A stretch of DNA of 64,000 nucleotides from Acidobacteriota bacterium (GCA_018969405.1 JAGWYK010000002.1:1-64000); one strand, 5' to 3'; shown: positions 17,803-26,996, numbered from the stretch's first letter. Numbers and translations: made by a program. The notes: a model not told the origin generated them from the letters alone.

Positions 17803-17878
17803 TGGCACCCCCAACGGGATTTGAACCCGTGCTGCCGCCGTGAGAGGGCGGTGTCCTAGGCCGCTAGACGATGGGGGC
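17803..17878 (-). tRNA. tRNA-Glu (anticodon CUC), CCA encoded
   Basis: A 76-nt minus-strand tRNA including encoded CCA (17803-17805). The acceptor GCCCCCA pairs with TGGGGGT, giving a G1-U72 wobble at the end of the stem. The anticodon stem CCGCC/GGCGG holds the loop with CTC, and the T-arm is CGGGTTCAAATCCCG. The D-arm sequence GTCTAGCGGCCTAGGAC is typical of bacterial tRNA-Glu. The discriminator is G. Confidence 0.95.
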
Positions 17879-18001
17879 CGGTGTCACATCAGGCCATCGG
17901 ATGACCCGACGGCCGGGAGAGCATAGCGAGAACCACTCACCCGGCACCATGTCGCCACCGGGACGACGGCGAACGGTCGTCATCAGGAACCTGTCACCGC
18001 C

Positions 18002-18007
18002 TACCAT
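18002..18007 (+). promoter_or_regulatory. Possible -10 of the first solute-binding protein gene
   Basis: TACCAT lies 43 bp upstream of ATG 18051, giving a leadered transcript with a G-rich ribosome site. The stretch 17879-18001 upstream holds no gene that I can support. Confidence 0.35.
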
Positions 18008-18050
18008 GACGCCGTCGGCGGGAGGTCGGCACATCTGACAGGGGGGTCCG

Positions 18051-19730
18051 ATGATCGGCACCAGTTCGTCACGTCTTCGGGTGGGGGTGCGGTCGGCCGC
18101 TGCGGCTGTCGCCCTCGGGCTGCTGGCCACCGGCTGCGGTGGGTCCAGCGGTGGGGGGTCGGGGGAGGCCAAGGGCACGACCACCGACATCGTCCGCACC
18201 GCCTCCGGTGCGCCGAAGTCGGGTGGCAAGGTCGTCTACGGACTCGAGGCCGAGACCGACGGCTTCAACCCGACCAGCAACCGCTGGGCCGCCTCCGGCT
18301 ACATGGTCGGTGCCGCCATCTTCGATCCGCTCACCGCCTTCGACGACAAGGGCAGTTGGCAGCCCTATCTCGCCCAGTCGTTCGCCCCGAGCGCGGACTT
18401 CCGCACCTGGACCATCACCGTCCGTCCCGGCATCTCCTTCACCAATGGCCAGCCCCTCGACGGCGCCGCGGTGGCCCAGAACCTCAACGCCACCCGCCGG
18501 GACGTGCTCACCGGCGCCGCCATCCGCAACGTGTCCGATGTGGTGGTCGACCCGTCCGATCCCATGAAGGTCGTCGTCACCACCGTCGACCCCTGGGCGA
18601 CGTTCCCGACCATCCTCAGCGGGCAGATCGGCTACATGGCTGCGCCGGCCCAGCTGGAGGCGGCCAAGCCGGCCTCCTCGAACCAGCCGATCGGCACCGG
18701 TCCGTTCATCCAGCAGGAGTGGATCCCGGACAACAAGTGGGTCGGCACCCGCAACCCGAACTACTGGCGCACCGATGCCTCCGGCACCAAGCTGCCCTAT
18801 CTCGACACCGTCGAGTTCCGTCCGGTGGTCGATCCCCAGAGTCGGGCCAGTGCCCTGCTCAGCGGCGATCTCACGTTGATGGTCACCTCGGACTGGCCGA
18901 TCATCAACCGCCTGCGGGGCGAGGCGCAGTCCGGCGCCATCCAGGTCGTCTACGACCGCAGCGAGTCCGAGGAGGCGATGGTGCTCCTCAACACCGAGAA
19001 GCCCCCGCTCAACGACGTCCGGGTGCGTCGGGCGCTGGCGCTGTGCACCGACATCGCCCCGGTGGTCGCCGCCAGTGAGACACCTTCGGAGTTCGTGGCC
19101 GACAGCCAGTTCGACAAGGACTCGCCGTTCTACGTCGACACCGGCTTCCCCCGCAACGATGTGGCGGCCGGGAAGGCGCTCATCGATGAGGTGAAGGCCG
19201 AGACCGGTTCGAACGTCTCGCTGACCCTCACCACCAACCCCGTCCCGACCTATCTGGCGGTGGCCTCACTGCTGGGTGAGCAGTGGTCGCGCTGCGGGGT
19301 GAGCGTGCAGCAGAACTCGGTCGAGCAGAGCAAGATGGTCTCCGATGCCGTCACCGGCCAGCTGCAGGCGGTGCTGTGGCGCCAGTTCGGCGGCGACGAT
19401 CCCGACGGCAACTATCTGTGGTGGACCGGGAAGAACGCCCGTGGACCGCTGGCGCTCAACGTGGCCCGCCTCCAGGACCCCCAGATCGACGCCGCCCTCG
19501 ATCGGGCCCGGGCCACCGACGATCTCGCCGTGCGCAAGCAGGCCTACGCCGATCTGCAGCGTCGTCAGACCGAACTGGTCCCCTACATCTGGTTGTCCCA
19601 CACCCAGTGGGTGGTGGCCGCCGCCGATGATGTGCGCAACATCGGCAACGTGTCGCTCCCCGACGGGGGCACCTCGCGTCGGTTCGGCGGCGGGGTGTTC
19701 CGCCTCACCGAGGTCTGGCTCGACCGCTGA
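18051..19730 (+). CDS. ABC transporter substrate-binding lipoprotein, family 5 (peptide/nickel type)
   Basis: A 559-residue exported lipoprotein: a basic start, a hydrophobic stretch (AAAAVALGLLATGC) and a lipobox with Cys near residue 27, then a Gly/Ser linker. The mature domain has the family-5 layout with GGKVVYGLEAETDGFNP, a WTITVRPGISFTNGQP strand, the TVDPWATFP region and the C-terminal QTELVPYIWLSHTQWV. Members bind oligopeptides, nickel, glutathione or sugars. ATG 18051 has a GGGGGG ribosome site. It is closely similar along its whole length to the protein at 38834. No permease or ATPase genes lie in the window, so it is an orphan here. Two secreted proteases downstream make a peptide ligand plausible. 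Confidence 0.9.
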   Translation: MIGTSSSRLRVGVRSAAAAVALGLLATGCGGSSGGGSGEAKGTTTDIVRTASGAPKSGGKVVYGLEAETDGFNPTSNRWAASGYMVGAAIFDPLTAFDDKGSWQPYLAQSFAPSADFRTWTITVRPGISFTNGQPLDGAAVAQNLNATRRDVLTGAAIRNVSDVVVDPSDPMKVVVTTVDPWATFPTILSGQIGYMAAPAQLEAAKPASSNQPIGTGPFIQQEWIPDNKWVGTRNPNYWRTDASGTKLPYLDTVEFRPVVDPQSRASALLSGDLTLMVTSDWPIINRLRGEAQSGAIQVVYDRSESEEAMVLLNTEKPPLNDVRVRRALALCTDIAPVVAASETPSEFVADSQFDKDSPFYVDTGFPRNDVAAGKALIDEVKAETGSNVSLTLTTNPVPTYLAVASLLGEQWSRCGVSVQQNSVEQSKMVSDAVTGQLQAVLWRQFGGDDPDGNYLWWTGKNARGPLALNVARLQDPQIDAALDRARATDDLAVRKQAYADLQRRQTELVPYIWLSHTQWVVAAADDVRNIGNVSLPDGGTSRRFGGGVFRLTEVWLDR

Positions 19731-19775
19731 TCCCAGGATCCTGTGATCCCAACGTCCTGTGATCCCAGGGTCCTG
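19728..19775 (+). repeat. Three tandem 16-bp repeats starting at a stop codon
   Basis: Units are TGATCCCAGGATCCTG, TGATCCCAACGTCCTG and TGATCCCAGGGTCCTG. The first TGA is the stop codon of the solute-binding protein gene, so the stop and its 3' context are copied twice more downstream. Confidence 0.85.
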
Positions 19776-19843
19776 ACCCGGTCCGCCGGCTGGGGACCCT
19801 GGCCCAGGGCCGGTCAGGACTCAGGAATCGCTCAGGGACTGCT

Positions 19844-19866
19844 CGGACCTGTTCGGACCTGTTCGG
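19844..19866 (+). repeat. Short 10-bp tandem repeat in the intergenic gap
   Basis: CGGACCTGTT occurs twice in tandem, followed by CGG. It lies between the solute-binding protein gene and the convergent protease gene. Confidence 0.6.
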
Positions 19867-19875
19867 CTCCGACGA

Positions 19876-22536
19876 TCAGAAGCGGAGCGACCAGGTCGGG
19901 GAGATCGGATTGACGGCGTTGCCGAGACCCAGCTGACCGGCGGTGTTCTTCCCGAAGGCCACCGCCGAGTTGGCGGTCACCACCAGCGTGCTGGTGGGGC
20001 CGGCGGCGATGGCGATGGCGGTGTCGGTCTTGGTGCCGAAGGTCGACGTGGCCACCGACAGGTTCACGCCGCCGATGCCGAGCTGGCGGAGCGAGTTGTT
20101 GCCCCAGCAGCGCACCATGGGCACGCCGGCGACGGTCTGGATGGCACAGGCGTGCTGGGCGCCCAGGCTCACCGTCGACACGCCATCGAGGGTCCCGGTG
20201 GAGGTCACCACGGTGACCGGCACCAGTGAACGGGCCGTGGTGTTGTTGCCGAGCTGGCCCGAGGCGTTGGTACCCCAGCAGCGCACGGTGTTGGTGGTGA
20301 GCACGGCACAGGCGAACCCGGAGCCGACGGCGATCGATCGGGCCGAGGTGGCGAGACCGTTGATGCCCGACACCTGGACCGGGTAGTTGCTGCTGACCGT
20401 CGAGTTGTTGCCGAGGCCGCCGTCGGCGTTGTTGCCCCAGCAGCGCACGGTGCCGTTGTTCATCTGGGCGCAGGCCGAGCGGGCGCCGACGGCCACCGAC
20501 TTCACGCCGGTGAGCGGTGTGGTGGCCGTGGCCATGACCTGCACCGCGAACTTGCGGGTGATCGTGGTGCCGTCGCCGAGCTGCCCGTCGGCGTTGTCAC
20601 CCCAGCAGCGCACGGTGCCGTTGACACCGGCATTGAGCACAGCACAGGCCGAGGCGCCGGCGGCGGCCACCGAGCTCACGCCGGTGAGGGGCGTGTTCAC
20701 CGCCGACAGCACCCTGTTGATCGGGGTGGTCGCCGCGGTGGGCCCGATGCCCAGCTGACCGCTGGCGTTGTTGCCCCAGCACAGGACCGAGTCCTGGTTC
20801 TGGGATGATCGGGCACAGGCGAAGGCGTTCCCGGCGGCGATCTGGGTCACACCGGTCAGGCCGACGATGCGCCGCGGGATGGTGGTGCTGGCCACCGTGG
20901 CGGTGCTCACACCGAGCTGCCCGGAGGCGTTGGAGCCGGTGCAGCTGACCATGCCGTTGTTGAGGCGGGCGCAGCTGAACTCGTTGCCCATCGCCGCAGT
21001 GGTGGGCACCTGGTACCCGAGGGCACGGCTGATGTTGATCCGCGGCGCGGTGTAGGTGACCGGGGCGTTGTTCACCGTGACGGTGGTGGCCACATCGGTG
21101 CCCGTGGAGCGCAGCATCGTGAGCAGCTCATCGACGGTCTTGGGTGTGGTCGCCGTGAGCGGGTACTGCTGGCGCAGCAGGGCCCAGGCACCGGCCACGG
21201 CCGGGGTGGCCTGCGAGGTGCCGGACTCGATCTGCGGTTTGGTGTATCCCGGCCACGCCGAGGCGATGGAGGCGCCGGGGGCGAAGAGCTCGATGGCGCT
21301 GCTGATGTTCGAGAAGGGGGCCCGGACACCGGTGGTGTCGTCGATGGCGCCGACCCCCACGGTGTTGCTGATGCAGGCGGGGGAGGAGATGCCGTCGTTC
21401 CAGCCGGAGTTGCCGGCGGCGACGATGGTGGCGATGTTGACATCGCGCAGGGCCTTGATGGCGGCGAACATGGCCTGCTGGGCGGCGTCGTCGTTGTCGC
21501 AGGTGCCTGCGTACTTCTTGGTGCTCGAGGCGATGGAGATGTTGACGGCGCTGAGCCCCGGGAAGTCGGCGCGTCGGTTGTAGAGCCACTTGAGGCTGTT
21601 GAGCAGATCGGTGGTGAGCGAGGTCACGACTTTCAGATCGGACTTGTAGCCGAACACCTGCACCGAGATCAGTTTCGTGTTGGGTGCGACGCCGCTGATC
21701 TCGGCGAAGTTGGCGGTGCCGGGCTGACCGGCGACCACGCCGGCCACATGGGTGCCGTGATCGCAGGCATGGGTGGTGTCGGGATAGGGGGCGGTGCTGT
21801 ACGGGCAGGGTCCTGCCGAACCCGGGAGCGGGGCGGCTGTGACCGCCATCGAGGCGCCGCCCGGACAGGGCGAGACATAGCTCACGCTCGGGATGGCGCT
21901 GACGAAGCAGGCCTCCCCGATGACCTTCTTGGTCGTGCCGTTCATGAGATAGGGATGATCGGCCTGGACCCCGGAGTCGATGACGGCCACGGTGGTGCCC
22001 TCGCCCGTCCAGCCGAGTGCGTTGGCGGTGGCGGCGCCGTCACGGAACTGGGCATGCTCGCTGGCGACCGAGAGCGCGACATCGGCTCCCACGGCGCGCA
22101 CCAGTGGTGAACTGCGCAGCACGTCCACCGCGGCCCGGGTGGCCCGGAAGGTGGCGACGGGCAGGATCCCGGGATCGCCGACATCGCTGAAGCTCCCGGC
22201 CGGGAGGGTGGCCAGCAGCTCGTCGACCGAGCGACGGGCGGCGGCGCCGCGTTCGGCGTCGGTACCGGTCAACTCGGTGTCGAGGCGCACGATCACATTC
22301 GTGCGCTCCGTGCTGGCCAGCTCCTGGTCGAGGGCGGTGTCGTAGGTCGGTGCCGGGGCGGTCGGGGCGGCTGCCGCTGCGGGGGTCGCTGCGGGGGTCG
22401 CCGACGTGGCCGAGGATGCGACCGGGGCAGAGGTGGGACGGGTTCCGATACCCAGAGGGGAGAGGGTGAGCAGCCCCCCGAGGGCGAGGACCAGCGTCAG
22501 AAGGGTGGAGCGTGGGCCCGACTGAATCTTGTGCAT
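19876..22536 (-). CDS. Secreted S8 subtilisin-like protease with C-terminal RCC1-type repeats
   Basis: An 886-residue exported protein: signal peptide (about 1-31), an Ala/Pro/Thr linker, an inhibitor-type propeptide (about 66-160), then the S8 catalytic domain. The triad is Asp187 (AVIDSGV), His260 (CDHGTHVAG) and Ser441 (SGTSQATP), with the oxyanion Asn in AAGNSGWND. From about residue 500 to the end there are some seven RCC1-like units with the recurrent pattern CWGxNxxGQLG, likely a beta-propeller for binding. Most units carry paired cysteines. ATG 22536 follows TACGGT at 6 bp, a leaderless arrangement. It is adjacent to a second S8 protease and converges on a peptide-type binding protein, suggesting extracellular peptide use. 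Confidence 0.92.
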   Translation of the reverse strand: MHKIQSGPRSTLLTLVLALGGLLTLSPLGIGTRPTSAPVASSATSATPAATPAAAAAPTAPAPTYDTALDQELASTERTNVIVRLDTELTGTDAERGAAARRSVDELLATLPAGSFSDVGDPGILPVATFRATRAAVDVLRSSPLVRAVGADVALSVASEHAQFRDGAATANALGWTGEGTTVAVIDSGVQADHPYLMNGTTKKVIGEACFVSAIPSVSYVSPCPGGASMAVTAAPLPGSAGPCPYSTAPYPDTTHACDHGTHVAGVVAGQPGTANFAEISGVAPNTKLISVQVFGYKSDLKVVTSLTTDLLNSLKWLYNRRADFPGLSAVNISIASSTKKYAGTCDNDDAAQQAMFAAIKALRDVNIATIVAAGNSGWNDGISSPACISNTVGVGAIDDTTGVRAPFSNISSAIELFAPGASIASAWPGYTKPQIESGTSQATPAVAGAWALLRQQYPLTATTPKTVDELLTMLRSTGTDVATTVTVNNAPVTYTAPRINISRALGYQVPTTAAMGNEFSCARLNNGMVSCTGSNASGQLGVSTATVASTTIPRRIVGLTGVTQIAAGNAFACARSSQNQDSVLCWGNNASGQLGIGPTAATTPINRVLSAVNTPLTGVSSVAAAGASACAVLNAGVNGTVRCWGDNADGQLGDGTTITRKFAVQVMATATTPLTGVKSVAVGARSACAQMNNGTVRCWGNNADGGLGNNSTVSSNYPVQVSGINGLATSARSIAVGSGFACAVLTTNTVRCWGTNASGQLGNNTTARSLVPVTVVTSTGTLDGVSTVSLGAQHACAIQTVAGVPMVRCWGNNSLRQLGIGGVNLSVATSTFGTKTDTAIAIAAGPTSTLVVTANSAVAFGKNTAGQLGLGNAVNPISPTWSLRF

Positions 22537-22542
22537 ATCGCA

Positions 22543-22548
22543 ACCGTA
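22543..22548 (-). promoter_or_regulatory. -10 element of the RCC1-protease gene
   Basis: TACGGT ends 6 bp before ATG 22536. There is no Shine-Dalgarno sequence. Confidence 0.5.
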
Positions 22549-22601
22549 CCCCCGGCGGGGGAGGGCGTTCCCGACAACCTCGGCTAAGAAATGTTCAAAT
22601 C

Positions 22602-25232
22602 TCAGCGGAACCAGCCGAGCACGTCGACCACCACATCGGTGGATCCGCGGAGGTTGTAGATGGAGATGCGCCCGTCGGCTCCCACCGGCACGATCGTGGC
22701 GTTGGCCAGCGTCACCCCGGCGGCGAAGTTCACCGTGGAGGTCGCCGGCAGGGCGATCCCGGCGGGGAAGACCGTGACGAAGCCGTCGGCGGTGGGCCGG
22801 TCCACGGTCACGTTGATGGCCACCGCCGCCACCCCGGTGGCCGGTACCCCGCCGCGGCCGGTGACGAGGAGGTCGAGCCGCCCGCCCCCAGCGATGGCAC
22901 CGGTGGCGCTGAACCGCCCGTCGATGGTGGGCAGGGCCCGGGTGTCGAGCAGACGGGCGGGGGGCAGCGGCCCGAAGGCGGCCGAGGTGGGGAACCATCC
23001 CATGACGTCGACGGCCAGATCGGTCCGGCCGCTGAAGTTGAACAGACGCACCCGGCCCAGCGCGTCGACGGGGACGATGACGGTGTTGGGCACGATCTGG
23101 GAGGGGCCGAAGTTGATGGTGGAAGCCGTCGGCGTGGGGGTCCCGTTCGGGTGCACGGTGACGTAGCCCGCCGCGGTGGCGCCGGCCACCGTGACGTTGA
23201 GGGCCACGGCCCCGACACCGGCGTCGGGAACCCCGCCGCGTCCGGTGATCCGCAGGGCACGGCTCTCGCCCGGAGCGAACGCTCCGGTGCTGCGGGCCAG
23301 CCCGTCGATGGTGGGCAGGTCACGAGTGTCCATCAGCCGTGCCGGGGCGAGGGGGCGGAAGACACCGGCATCGGGGAACCAGCCGAGCACGTCGACGATC
23401 ACCTGGGTGGTGCCGGCGGAGTTGAACACTGCGATGGTGCCATCGGCCCCGACCGGCACCAGCACCATGTTCGACGAGAGTGATCCCGGAGTGAAGTTGA
23501 GGTTCGACGCGTTCGGTCGTTGCGCATCGGCGCCGAACACGGTGAGGTAGCCGGCCTCGGTGGGATTCACGATGGTGACGTTGAGCGACACCGAGGCGAC
23601 ACCGCTCGACGGCACATACCCCCGACCGGTCACCCGGACCCGGCGGGTCTCCCCGCCGCGCACCGCGCCGGTGTCGCTGAAGAGCCGGTCGATGGTGGGC
23701 AGGGCCCGTGTGTCCATCAGGCGCGCCGGTGTGACTGTGGTGAGGGTTCCGTTCTCAGTGGCGGTGCCGGCCGGCGGGCGCAGGGCGAGATCCACCCGCA
23801 CCATCGGGAGGTCGTAGCGACCGATGCTCGTGTCGGTGATCAGCCCGATCCCGTTGCTGCGCAACTGGTCGAGCTCCTCGGTCACCGTCATGTCGGGGAA
23901 TCGCTGATGCACCACCGCCCAGGCACCGGCGATGGCCGGTGCGGCCACCGAGGTGCCCGAGGCCGAGAGGTACCCGCCGCCGGCATGAGCGGTGGTGATC
24001 CTCTCGCCCGGCGCGAACAGGGCCACCTTCGGGCTGATGTTCGACCATGGCGAACGCGCTGCGGTGGCGTCGTCCATGGATGCGACCGCCACGGCGTCGG
24101 GAGCGCAGGCCGGCATGCCGACGGCGTCGTCGTAGCCGTCGTTGCCGGCGGCCACGATGGTGGCGATGCCGACGGTGGCGAGCTGATGGATGAAGGCCTG
24201 CACCGAGCTGCGGGTGCAGGGCCCGGTGAACCGTCCGCCAGCGATGCTGAGGTTCACGGCGCTGAGCCCGGGCAGATCGGCACGTCGGTTGTAGAGCCAC
24301 TGCAGCGCGAGGTTCACATCGGACAACGACGCGCCGATCCTCGAAGGATCGGCGGCGTCGTGACCGAAGATCTTCACCGACACGATCGAGGCTCCGGGGG
24401 CGATGCCGCTGGGCAGGGTTCGACCGTCGCCCCCGGCTGCGATGCCCGCCACCGAGGTGCCGTGGTCGCACATGCGCGACAGGGTGAGGTCGCAGGGTTG
24501 TCCGGCTCCCGGGCGCGGTGCGTCGCCGACCCCCATCGGTCGACCACCGGGACAGCTCGACAGGCTCACCGTGGTGGTGGTCGAGAAGCAGGCCTCGGCG
24601 ATGGTGCGGCTGGTCGTGCCGCGGCGCAGGAACGGATGGCTGGAGTCGACCCCCGAGTCGAGCACGGCCACGGTGCCGCCGGCGCCGGTCCAGCCGGAGG
24701 CCACCGCCGTGGGGGTGCCCACCACCGTCGACGATGCCAGCGAGGTGGGTCGCAGCGTGGTGTCGGCCTCCACCGCGGCGACCACCTTCGATCGACGCAG
24801 GGCGCCGAGCGCCTGCCCGTCGATGGTCACCGCCACCACCGGGAGGGTGTCGGGTTCGCCGGTCGCGGCGGCGCTGCCCGAGGGCAGGGAGGCCAGCAGG
24901 GCCCGGACGGCGGAGCGACTGGCGGCGCGCTGCTGGCGATCGTCACCGGAACGGGCGGGGCTGTGGGCCGCGTTCAGGGTGACGACGGTCCGGGCGCGTC
25001 CTGTTCGGGCGATCTCGCGCTCGACCTCGGTGTCGATCTCCGGTCCATCGGCCGGCTCGCCGGCCGCGGCCAGGCTGGGGTCGGCGCCGGTGCTGCCCGA
25101 TGACCCCGCCGAGGCTGCGCCGGCGGGTCCGAGGGGGCGGGCCAGGGAGGAGGGCGGCATGAAGGCCACGACGAGCAGCACGATGATCGCGAGGGCCAGC
25201 GCGAGCAGCGGACGACGGTGGGAGCGACGCAC
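22602..25232 (-). CDS. Secreted S8 subtilisin-like protease with three repeated C-terminal modules
   Basis: An 876-residue exported protein. A signal or anchor segment (about 8-25) is followed by a propeptide-like region and an S8 domain with Asp192 (AVLDSGVD), His257 (MCDHGTSVAG) and Ser428 (SGTSVAAP), plus AAGNDGYDD. From about 505 to 876 three modules of roughly 120 residues follow. Each begins PARLMDTRxLPTID or PARLLDTRxLPTID, contains LNVT or INVT and FVTV, YVTV or YLTV strands, and ends VDVLGWF or VDVMGWF. I do not recognise this module as a named domain; a beta-rich surface-binding role is an inference. GTG 25232 follows TAGGGT at 6 bp. It is paralogous to the protease at 19876 in the catalytic part. 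Confidence 0.9.
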   Translation of the reverse strand: MRRSHRRPLLALALAIIVLLVVAFMPPSSLARPLGPAGAASAGSSGSTGADPSLAAAGEPADGPEIDTEVEREIARTGRARTVVTLNAAHSPARSGDDRQQRAASRSAVRALLASLPSGSAAATGEPDTLPVVAVTIDGQALGALRRSKVVAAVEADTTLRPTSLASSTVVGTPTAVASGWTGAGGTVAVLDSGVDSSHPFLRRGTTSRTIAEACFSTTTTVSLSSCPGGRPMGVGDAPRPGAGQPCDLTLSRMCDHGTSVAGIAAGGDGRTLPSGIAPGASIVSVKIFGHDAADPSRIGASLSDVNLALQWLYNRRADLPGLSAVNLSIAGGRFTGPCTRSSVQAFIHQLATVGIATIVAAGNDGYDDAVGMPACAPDAVAVASMDDATAARSPWSNISPKVALFAPGERITTAHAGGGYLSASGTSVAAPAIAGAWAVVHQRFPDMTVTEELDQLRSNGIGLITDTSIGRYDLPMVRVDLALRPPAGTATENGTLTTVTPARLMDTRALPTIDRLFSDTGAVRGGETRRVRVTGRGYVPSSGVASVSLNVTIVNPTEAGYLTVFGADAQRPNASNLNFTPGSLSSNMVLVPVGADGTIAVFNSAGTTQVIVDVLGWFPDAGVFRPLAPARLMDTRDLPTIDGLARSTGAFAPGESRALRITGRGGVPDAGVGAVALNVTVAGATAAGYVTVHPNGTPTPTASTINFGPSQIVPNTVIVPVDALGRVRLFNFSGRTDLAVDVMGWFPTSAAFGPLPPARLLDTRALPTIDGRFSATGAIAGGGRLDLLVTGRGGVPATGVAAVAINVTVDRPTADGFVTVFPAGIALPATSTVNFAAGVTLANATIVPVGADGRISIYNLRGSTDVVVDVLGWFR

Positions 25233-25238
25233 GATCTG

Positions 25239-25244
25239 ACCCTA
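25239..25244 (-). promoter_or_regulatory. -10 element of the second protease gene
   Basis: TAGGGT ends 6 bp before GTG 25232 with no Shine-Dalgarno sequence. Confidence 0.5.
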
Positions 25245-25318
25245 CGGACACCTCGGTCGGATCTGGGTTCGAGGCAGGTCAACTCCTGGGAAGATCGGGT
25301 GCGAACCGCCCGCTGGGG

Positions 25319-25963
25319 TCAGAGTTCGGTCTCGCGGTTGGGTTCGGGAGGGAACTGCACATCGGGGGCGACGCGCAGGGCGCAGACCCCTTCGATGGTG
25401 CCGACGCCGCGGATGTCGATGGCGCGAGGATCGGCGATGTCGACCCACTCGGGGACGCCGTCGAGCGAGGACGGGTGGGCGAGCAGTTCGCCGGGGCCGG
25501 CCTCGTCGCAGAGCCGGGCGGCGAGGTTGACCGGTCGACCGATGTAGTCGTCACCGTCGAACAGCAGCGCCACACCGCTGGCCACGCCGGCGCGCAGATC
25601 GATGGAGAAGGACTCGAACCGACCGGTGAGCTCGGCCACGGTGGCCACGATGGGTCCGGGCTTGACCCCCACCAGCAGCACGCCGTCACCCAGCCACTTG
25701 GCCACCCGCGCCCCGCGGCGACCGGCGACCTCCTTGACCGCGGAGCGGAACACCTCGAGGGCTCGGATGGCGCGCCGGGGGCCATGACGCTCGGTGAGGG
25801 CGGTGAAGCCGCAGATGTCGATGAACGCGAAGGTGCGCTCGAGCTCGACGGGTCCTCCGGTGGGCGGGAGGGCCTCGGGACGTTCGGTGCCGAGGCCGGT
25901 GGCCGGAGCCGGCACCGCGTCGCGGTCGGAGGAGTCGGCGATGGTCGTGGTCGGATCAGACAT
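25319..25963 (-). CDS. Class III adenylate/guanylate cyclase domain protein
   Basis: A 214-residue protein consisting mainly of a single cyclase homology domain. The two metal-binding aspartates are in AFIDICGFTALTE (about residue 47) and KWLGDGVLLV (about 93), and the transition-state region is GRPVNLAARLCDEAG, with Asn and Arg in the usual places. It is shorter than multidomain cyclases and has no membrane segment or sensor domain, so it would have to dimerise. ATG 25963 has a weak GAAGG upstream. The product (cAMP, cGMP or none) cannot be settled from sequence. Neighbouring genes give no clear link. Confidence 0.87.
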   Translation of the reverse strand: MSDPTTTIADSSDRDAVPAPATGLGTERPEALPPTGGPVELERTFAFIDICGFTALTERHGPRRAIRALEVFRSAVKEVAGRRGARVAKWLGDGVLLVGVKPGPIVATVAELTGRFESFSIDLRAGVASGVALLFDGDDYIGRPVNLAARLCDEAGPGELLAHPSSLDGVPEWVDIADPRAIDIRGVGTIEGVCALRVAPDVQFPPEPNRETEL

Positions 25964-26049
25964 GGCGCAGTGACCTTCTCACATCAGCGGCGATGTGCGC
26001 AGGGCCATTTCGGCAACAGTGGATGAACGGTGGGTGGCGCGGGCAGGGC

Positions 26050-26913
26050 TCATCGGCGGAGGCGCACCAACGCCTCCTGGGCGGCGGTGGCCACGTGCAG
26101 GCCCTCCGCGTCGAAGATCTTGGCGATGGACAGTCCCCGGGCGTCGGCCATGGCCTGCCCCTCGAGGACGAAGCAGTGCCAGTCGCGCACCCGCACCGGA
26201 TGATGGAACCACAGGGCGTGGTCGAGACTGGCGGTCATCAGTCGCTCCCAGTCACCGATGAGACTGTGCCCGGTGAGAGCGGCGCCGAGCAGATGCTCGT
26301 CGGAGAGATAGGCGAGCGCGCAGGCGTTGAGCACGGGGTCGTCCTCGAGATCCTCGAGGGTGCGCATCCAGGCGAGGGTCGCCATGTCGAACTCGTCGCG
26401 CACGGCGCGGCTCTGGAAGAACAGCGGAGTCTCGTCGTCGTCGAGCTGCTCCGGGCGCGGTGCGCCGGCGGGCATGCTGGAGGACTCGCGCTCCTCGGAG
26501 GGCTCGGGACGATGGAAGCTGGCGATGAGGTTCAGGATGGCCCCGCCGGCCTGGGAGGCCACCACCTGCCGGGTCGAGAAGGACCGTCCGTCGCGGACGC
26601 GCTGCACCTCGAAGGCCACCGGGGCCGGTTCCTCGCCCTGGCGCACGTAGTAGGCGTGCAGGGAGTGGGGACGCTGTTCGGGATCGACGGTGCGGGCCGC
26701 CGCCATGAGGGCCTGGGCGATCACCTGGCCGCCGTAGAGCCGGCCCCAGCCGGTGAAGCCGCTGGGGGCGAGGAACACATCGGGGCTGACCGCCTCGAGG
26801 GTCAGCAGGGTGCGCAGATCGGTGGCGGCGGGCAGTTCGAGTGTCACCCCCTCAGGTTGCCATGCCGGATCGACGGACCCGACCGGCTGCGTCAGGAGCA
26901 GTCTGAACGGCAT
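26050..26913 (-). CDS. Acyl-CoA thioesterase II (TesB-like)
   Basis: A 287-residue double-hotdog thioesterase that hydrolyses acyl-CoA to free acid and CoA. LRTLLTLEAVSPDVFL, YGGQVIAQALMAA and HSLHAYYVRQGE mark the first hotdog. SLDHALWFHHPV with WHCFVLEGQAMADARGL near the C-terminus marks the second, including the catalytic Asp in LDHALWFH. ATG 26913 gives about 28 residues before the family start; GTG 26847 is a possible alternative closer to known lengths. It is divergent from aqpZ, with both likely promoters near 26935-26943. Confidence 0.88.
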   Translation of the reverse strand: MPFRLLLTQPVGSVDPAWQPEGVTLELPAATDLRTLLTLEAVSPDVFLAPSGFTGWGRLYGGQVIAQALMAAARTVDPEQRPHSLHAYYVRQGEEPAPVAFEVQRVRDGRSFSTRQVVASQAGGAILNLIASFHRPEPSEERESSSMPAGAPRPEQLDDDETPLFFQSRAVRDEFDMATLAWMRTLEDLEDDPVLNACALAYLSDEHLLGAALTGHSLIGDWERLMTASLDHALWFHHPVRVRDWHCFVLEGQAMADARGLSIAKIFDAEGLHVATAAQEALVRLRR

Positions 26914-26937
26914 CCACTGCTGGCGGAGCGTCAGGTT

Positions 26938-26943
26938 CTACCG
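26938..26943 (+). promoter_or_regulatory. Possible -10 of aqpZ
   Basis: TACCGT lies 53 bp upstream of ATG 26997. The complementary strand reads TAGAAC at 26935-26940, so the same spot may also drive the divergent thioesterase. Confidence 0.35.
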
Positions 26944-26996
26944 TGTGATGACCGTCACACACAGGACGGTTCAGTTCTCTGGAAGGAGAGTCATCT

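Noticed and set aside
17864-18229. Minus-strand frame of 121 codons near tRNA-Glu
   Set aside because: It overlaps the tRNA end and the 5' part of a certain lipoprotein gene and is Pro/Arg-rich.
19728-19775. Tandem repeats considered as a CRISPR array
   Set aside because: Units are adjacent without spacers and too short; no cas genes are present.
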